Positions 57,915 to 64,000 of a stretch of 64,000 nt of DNA are shown here, one piece after another. Under the pieces are notes generated by a model. It worked only from the letters and a program-made list of their open reading frames with translations, was not told where the DNA came from and did not search any database. Source of the stretch: Myoxocephalus aenaeus (Eukaryota > Chordata > Actinopteri > Perciformes > Cottidae); the NCBI GenBank assembly GCA_038501785.1, contig JBAMJR010000186.1:1162501-1226500 (forward strand). The letters are read 5' to 3'. The translations under genes and the position numbers were made by a program. Within the stretch, counting starts at the first letter, position 1; each line of letters starts with the position of its first letter.

Positions 57915-59764
57915 ACCACTTCTTTTTACATGACCAAAGTTCATATCTGTATGTTATTGATTTGTCCTTTTTGAAACGTTTCTGCTCTATTTCTCTGTTA
58001 AGCTGCAGCTCCAGTTGGCACAGATGATGCGTGGGGTTCACCTGCTGCACCCTTAGGCTCCTCCCCATCTAGTGACCCCTTTGGCGACGCTGCATCTAAA
58101 AAAAGTGATCCTTGGGGTGCGCCGAGCAACGCATCTAGCAATGGGACGGGTAAGTCGCACTTTACACTCCGTCCAAAGGCTTGCCTCCGTGATCCATCAC
58201 ATTTCATGGGAAATAAAAAAAAACGTCAATCGACTAATTTTTTCCTCTGCATAATTTGAAAAAAATGCTTGTTTTTAATCCATAGAAGACTTTGCCAGCT
58301 GGCTTATTGCTCAGTCGAGAATCCCGACTCTAACAATTTAACTGTTTGTGTGCCTGGGTCTGTCTTTACGTTACAGTTTTCTTCCATTTTCTTCCATTTC
58401 ACCCCCCATCTTCTCATCGGTCAGCAGCTGGCTAACAACGTAATCAATTAAACCTCTCTTCCGCTTTGCTCTCTCTTCCTCCCTGACCTGTCCCCAAAAG
58501 AAAACACCTTTTAGAGTAGAATTGGACCTTTATTGTATTGCAGGAAAACGAACCGCGCAGGAGGAGAAGGCGTACAGAAAGACTGCTTCGTTTCTGGGCT
58601 CTGCGGGGGCGTCGCTCGTCGACTTGGACGATCTCTTTTCTCCTAATCCCAAACCCAAACTGCGCCCCCTCGCCAACACGCTCGTCGCCCAGACTCAAGC
58701 CATCGGTAAGGACGGAGGAAGCGCTTCGCTCTGGGTGACGAACACCGTTTTCAAGGCTTCATTGTGGGATTATTTGTGGTTGCGCTTGATTCAAATGGAT
58801 GCATGATCAACTTCAAAGACTGGAAAATCACCGGGATACTAAAAAAAAAATCTGTAATTCGCTGGTGATGATGATTCAAATGTATTCAACAACTGTTTAG
58901 CTGAAGTCCAGAGTGAGAGAGGGGTGGAGACGGTAAGATTGACAAATAGATATTTATCAATAGGTTTGTATGGAAAAGCTTTCTGTGATCATGTGTTTTG
59001 CCTATTCACCGCCCTCCCCTGTGTTCTCGCTGTATAGATGTGGTGTGTGTGTGTGTGTGAGAGCATTAGTGACTTATTGAAGTTTAGTATAGAAACTAGT
59101 GTATATTAACCAGCAGATATTTACCTCTTCTCGCCCCTCTCGCTCTCTCTGCTCTGGTACATTATCTCTTTGCTGGAATACTTCAAACTCCCCCTCATCC
59201 CTCCACCCTCCTGTTACTCCTCCTAATTTCCCAGGCGCGTTCAAAGCCCGGGGCATGACATCTGGCCCCGCGGTCAGATCGGGGGCTGTTGCAGGGCTAT
59301 TCCTTCCTGAAACGTCAACCCCATACTGCCGTCCATTTGGTTCCACCCTTGCTCCGTCCTCCGGTGCTCCAGCTCCCACGTTTGGAGCTGCTGTTCCTCG
59401 CAGTGAATCTCCTTTATTTCAGCCGCCGTCCCGTACCGCGGGAGATTCTCAGTCTGGCTTAAACGTGCGTCAGGTGGCTCCCCCAAGCTCAGGAACTGGA
59501 ACGGTACAGTTTGTTTCTATGGGAGGGAGTCCACAAATGGGAGTAAACGTGAACCCCTTCCTTGGAATGGTGCAGTCCGGCTCTCTGGTGGGGATTCCTT
59601 TGACAGACCCCCTCCTAATGGGAACAGGAATGGGTCAGTCCAGTTCCTTTGGAGGGAATTGCCAAGCGGGCGTGGCTCCTTTGGGAGGATCCACTCCACA
59701 GTTGCTCTCCGACAACGGGTCGGGTGACACGGGGAGCAAAAACAACAACCCATTCCTGTTCTGA
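53422..59764 (+). CDS. epn1: Epsin-family ENTH-domain endocytic adaptor with expanded DPF repeats
   Basis: Coding exons: 53422-53490, 54199-54354, 55264-55392, 55679-55799, 55920-56095, 56440-57865, 58003-58149, 58544-58705, 59235-59764 (971 aa; mammalian epsins about 550-660). The ENTH domain (about 1-150) reads LRRQLKNLVQNYSEAEVKV, REATSNDPWGPSS and EKDGKDQGGNVREKAK; R7, R8, K11, R25, N30 and R63 match lipid-binding positions of epsin-1. Exon 6 encodes about 29 DPF motifs, most in tandem DDPFNAPK/DDPFNAKK units, plus DPW motifs. Exon 8 carries a clathrin box LVDLD (766-770). The C-terminus has two NPF motifs, the last in NNNPFLF. No ubiquitin-interacting motif is visible after ENTH. It should link PIP2 membranes, AP-2 appendages, EH proteins and clathrin. 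Epsin is certain; epn1 rests on synteny with il11 and sbk2. Confidence 0.88.
56875..57310 (+). repeat. Coding 24-bp minisatellite (DPF repeats) in epsin exon 6
   Basis: About 18 tandem 24-bp units encoding D-D-P-F-N-A-(P/K)-K, with near-identical nucleotide sequence (core GATGATCCATTCAA). Low synonymous divergence in the centre (56990-57215) implies recent copying, while the flanking DPF motifs are irregular in spacing and sequence. Confidence 0.95.
57880..57912. repeat. (TA)n microsatellite
   Basis: Lies a few bases after the donor of epsin exon 6. Confidence 0.95.
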
Positions 59765-61380
59765 AGGCTTATATAATATAATATAACATATATCCTGTCA
59801 GATACATATAATATATTGATTGACCCCACTCCAACCATTTTTTACTATCTATCCTGCAGGTCATTGGTTTTAGCTACCTTCATCCTGGAGGTGGAGTTTT
59901 CCTTCACAATATTTTGTCAGCCTTACAATATAATAAAATAGCAAGAACTGTCAGGAGAACTCAGACTTGTGAAAAAGATTTTCAAATTTGGCCATTTTGT
60001 TTGCATTAAAACGTAGTTTTTTTAGCAACCAACTCTCAAAACTCCGACGCCAGAATACGTCCTTGACTGCACCACGGAGGAAGACGAATTTACATGACTT
60101 ACTTAGTTGTGAGAGTCCCTGCTCCGTCATGAGCCATCATGCAATAATGGGTGGTCTAAAATCACAAGCAGACTGGAAATTAGGAAACAACTCAAACCGT
60201 ATATGGTATACTTTTGGAAAATTAGCGACATTTAAAACAGGTGAAACCACTTCACTGATCCCTTAATTAAACCCGTCAGCTCCTCAGCTTACGCTTGCCT
60301 CCCCTTGCGATCTACACACGTCCAAATAAAATGGTTAAAATGTACAACATGTGCAACATTGTGGAATATATTAACAAAAATGCACACAAAATATGTGTGA
60401 AACGTCCTTTTTTTAAATCACAATCCACTGGGTCAGGCGTCCTTCTTTTTCCGTGCACAAGTCTGAGAAACAGAGAGAGTGTGTGTGTGTGTGTGTGTGC
60501 GTGTGTGTGTGTGTGTGTGTATTCAGTGTACATTGTGCTGATGTAAATAGTGGAAGTAATCACAGATAAACCTTGAAATATACAGTATATTAGAGCGTTA
60601 CAATCATGGGTGACTATTTATTGATCTATTTATTGATTGATTTATTGCTTAATTATTTATTGATGCAGCAATGGCCTCCAACAAAGACAAGTTCAGGTTG
60701 ACTTTCTTTTCAGTGTCATCATCAAGACGGGTTGACCGGATTGTATTGATCTCACGTGATCGATGCAATCTGACGTGGCTGTTCAAACACTGCATTATCA
60801 ATCAACTCAGTAACCAATGGTGGCTTTTTTTATTCTTTCATTCCTTGTTTAGCTTTGTGGTCGTTCTGGATTCATTGTGTAGTTGAACATGTCTCCGCTG
60901 TATCTCCTGAAACAGAAAGAAGAAACAGAAAAGTGTTGTTGTGTGACGATTAGCTGCAGTGTTGGCTGAATAAAGTCTGAATTTGAACACTGTGTGTGTG
61001 TGTGTGCGTGCGTGTGTGTGTGTGTGTGTGTGCGTGTGCATGTTTTGACTTAGAAACCGTAGCAGGACTTATCTCAGATCAGTTAATCGAAGCCACCCCA
61101 AAAGCAGGAAACAAATTGTGGTTTGTGTTTCGTGGGTCTTTTGTGTATTTCTTTTATATTTTTTAAATATGAACTTTTGTGGAAGATTTGACTGGAAGCT
61201 TCTCGGAGTTGTAGTCGGAGGAAGATGAGGATGAGAAACAAGTCCTCTCGCGTTTAATTTTGTATGAAATTTATTTATTTTGCTGTGTATTTAAAGTTAT
61301 TTAAATTTATGTTGTAAACTGTGATAGTAAACAGTATTTGAGAAAATAAAATGATACAATAAATGACTAACAGCAGTGTG
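59765..61380 (+). other. Epsin 3' UTR and downstream flank
   Basis: Contains GT tracts at 60479-60520 and 60991-61040 and AATAAA signals at 60969-60974, 61345-61350 and 61358-61363. The last pair, followed by GTGTGGCCTTTCTG, is the best polyadenylation site. No other exon seen. Confidence 0.5.
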
Positions 61381-62090
61381 GCCTTTCTGTTTGTCTCATT
61401 TTCTGCTGCATAGTTCTAAAATCTCTATTTTTAAACAGAATTATTGTTTATTGGGGATTCTCTTGAGCATAATTTTGTCTTACGACCCATAAAACCTACC
61501 GACTGTCGCCACAAGGGGGCCATAAATACACATATATGTGGACGCACTATTCCAGTCACATGTATGAAACACTTAATGAACCACCAGTTGATGTCCCTGT
61601 TATGTACATAATTATTATTTCATTATTAAACATTAAATAATAGGACTAATTTGCTGAAGGGAAATACATTCTGCCTTTAAAATAAACGGCAAAAGTAATG
61701 TATTTAGTACATCTTTACCCAATGCACACACACTAAGAATGGACTGTTTACCAAAGTAGGAAACTTGTATTTTACTATTTATACTTGTGTACTTCTGGAG
61801 CAACACATAATTCTGTATTTTTCTTTCTGAGAGGAGGAATAGATGTGCTTTTAAGAATTTTGACCAACCATCTAAAACTGGAATTATGATTCAAAGCAGG
61901 TTTTTGTATGGATAACTGAACGGGCTTACGGTCACAGGCCCAGGGGCCCAAAGTGTCAGGGGCCTCAATGACTTCCCTGACAAAATGTCACTCAAATGTC
62001 TATTTACCAACCAGGAAGAGACTCAATATGACCACAATACAATATAAAATAACTATTAAAGACAAAAGACTTCAAAAAGACAAAACAACT
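61380..62090. other. Intergenic, no gene seen
   Basis: AT-rich; contains AGTA/ACTT-rich words near 61740-61800 like the dispersed repeat at 6870-7040. Nothing else can be supported. Confidence 0.5.
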
Positions 62091-63425
62091 AAAAAGAAAG
62101 AAGAGACTCACAATAACTATGAAAAGAAGCAAAACAACCACGAAGTGAGAAAAAAAGACCATAAAGACACACAAGAATGAAAATGAGCAAAACAACTAAG
62201 AGACACAAAAAGATAACAAAAAGACTCACAATAGCTATAAAGACACAACATTACTATATAGAGATAAAAACAACCTAAAAAGACACAAAAGAGACACAAA
62301 ATACCAACAAACACATAAAACAACCACAATGAGACACAAAATGAGAACAAAGACACATAAAACAACCACAATGAGACACAAAATGACAACAAAGACATAA
62401 AACAACCACAGAGAGACACAAAATGACAACAAAGACACACACAATGACAACAAAGACATAAAACAACCACAATGAGACACAAAATGGCAACAAAGACATA
62501 AAACAACCACAAAGAGACACACAATGACAACAAAGACACATATAAACACCACAGAGAGACACAAAATGACAACAAAGACACACACAATGACAACAACGAC
62601 ACATAAAACAACCACAATGAGACACAAAATGGCAACAAAGACATAAAACAACCACAAAGAGACACACAATGACAACAAAGACATAACACAACCACAAAGA
62701 TACACAAAATGACAACAAAGACACATAAAAACACCACACAGAGACACAAAATGACAACAAAGACACACACAATGACAACAAAGACATAAAACAATCACAA
62801 TGAGACACAAAATGGCAACAAAGACACAAAACAACCACAAAGAGACACACAATGACAACAAAGACACATAAAAACACCACAAAGAGACACAAAATGACAA
62901 CAAAGACACACACAATGACAACAAAGACATAAAACAACCACAATGAGACACAAAATGGCAACAAAGACATAAAACAACCACAAAGAGACACACAATGACA
63001 ACAAAGACACATATAAACACCGCAGAGAGACACAAAATGACAACAAAGACACACACAATGACAACAACGACACATAAAACAACCACAATGAGACATAAAA
63101 TGACAACAAAGACATAAAACAACCACAAAGAGACACACAATGACAACAAAGACATAAAACAACCACAATGAGACACAAAATGGCAACAAAGACATAAAAC
63201 AACCACAAAGAGACACACAATGACAACAAAGACACATATAAACACCACAGAGAGACACAAAATGACAACAAAGACACACACAATGACAACAAGGACACAT
63301 AAAACAACCACAATGAGACATAAAATGACAACAAAGACACATAAAACAACCACAAAGAGACACAAAATGACAACAGAGACATAAAACAACCACAAAGAGA
63401 CACAAAATGACAACAAAGAGACAGT
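62090..63425. repeat. Minisatellite of about 40-bp units
   Basis: Tandem blocks of GACACAAAATGACAACAAAG and ACATAAAACAACCACAA with variants (ACACACAATG, ATATAAACACC). Longer super-blocks recur; for example the TATAAACACC variant is found at about 62541, 63011 and 63237. The + strand almost lacks T, so the minus strand is open in several frames (up to 393 aa). Those Cys/Val/Leu/Phe frames are composition artefacts. Confidence 0.95.
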
Positions 63426-63877
63426 TTGACTGGTTTATTCATTCATGTATTCACTGTATCTCATTAATTCAGAGAGTAGGGGAGTGAGTCCAGGCCATTA
63501 CACAGTTTGAGGAAAAGAGGAACAGCGGCTCTGAGCTTCCCCATTGATGCCGAGAGCTTAGTGTCTAAAAACAGAAAAGGGTGAGATTAAGGGTTTTCAT
63601 AGTTAGTGAGCAGCATGTGTTACATTAGGACACAATGGTGACTTCAGTCCGTGTGTTACCCTTTTTCTTACAGAAGGAAGTCGGATTACATATTGGACAC
63701 ACTGACGTTTCATTTTTTACAGAGAATAAACAGCTGATCTAAACATATTATATTGTTTTTCTCACCTTTGCTCACTAACAGTTTGAGTGATTAAACATCA
63801 ACATGTGTCAAAGTTCCCGTCGCCTGACATCCTCACAGTATAAATACACCATCTCCACTTATCTCCACTCACATTCA
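63426..63877. other. Window end, no gene seen
   Basis: No exon could be supported. A GAACAGCGGCTCTGAGCTTC phrase may be part of an interspersed repeat. Confidence 0.4.
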
Positions 63878-63960
63878 TATATTAAAGGATGCACACAGCA
63901 CTTAAACCCACAACCTCTCTACTACCAGCCTGATGAGCTACAGCAGCTCTCACGCAGACC
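63878..63960 (-). mobile_element. Possible degraded tRNA-derived SINE head
   Basis: The minus strand reads GTAGCTCATCAGGCTGGTAG followed shortly by GAGGTTGTGGGTTTAAGTG. These resemble the tRNA D-arm/A-box (TAGCTCAGT..GGTAGAG) and the B-box (GGTTCRAATCC). No full tRNA cloverleaf could be drawn. Confidence 0.3.
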
Positions 63961-64000
63961 ATAATGACAGAGTTTTAGATGCTGCTCATCGGAGCATTGA

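Noticed and set aside
62117..63442. Overlapping 376-393-aa Cys/Val/Leu-rich frames on the minus strand
   Set aside because: The array nearly lacks T on the + strand, so stop codons cannot occur; open frames overlap in several phases.

Overview
This is a teleost (bony fish) nuclear genome window, probably from a percomorph. The evidence is intron-rich vertebrate genes with fish-style proteins, very many long (CA/GT)n tracts, several large minisatellites, and dispersed repeats typical of fish. No bacterial, viral, rRNA or CRISPR content is visible. Five protein-coding genes can be assembled exon by exon. In each, the GT..AG boundaries and reading phases close into one continuous frame.

Layout. 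(1) 2.05-15.0 kb, + strand: an 11-exon siglec-like receptor with one V-set and two further Ig domains, a transmembrane segment and a short tyrosine-containing tail. Its introns hold a 35-bp VNTR, a long polypyrimidine tract and fish repeats, and its 3' UTR holds a MITE. (2) 15.5-20.2 kb: intergenic, with a perfect 48-base hairpin and an interspersed repeat. (3) 20.2-28.85 kb, + strand: interleukin-11 (5 coding exons, 201 aa), with an AP-1 plus TATA promoter and a 5.6-kb first intron. (4) 29.4-30.8 kb: a 21-bp minisatellite; then at 31.7-32.3 kb an inverted, near-identical copy of the il11 promoter and first exon. (5) 32.4-37.9 kb, + strand: an SBK-family kinase (sbk2-like). (6) 38-47 kb: intergenic, with a MITE nested inside another repeat, a 1.6-kb 18-bp minisatellite with 120-bp higher-order units, and possible orphan exons. 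(7) 47.05-52.13 kb, - strand: necap1 (8 coding exons, 262 aa). (8) 52.5-61.4 kb, + strand: an epsin-family gene (9 coding exons, about 971 aa) head to head with necap1, carrying a large in-frame DPF-repeat expansion. (9) 61.4-64.0 kb: intergenic, dominated by a minisatellite of about 40-bp units.

How they fit together. il11, an sbk2-like kinase and an epsin in one window match the human 19q13.42 neighbourhood (IL11, SBK2/SBK3, EPN1), recalled from general knowledge. necap1 and the epsin both encode AP-2/clathrin endocytic accessory proteins and share a short divergent promoter region. The most unusual observations are the inverted duplication of the il11 promoter plus exon 1, pointing antisense at il11, and the DPF-expanded epsin with no visible ubiquitin-interacting motifs.
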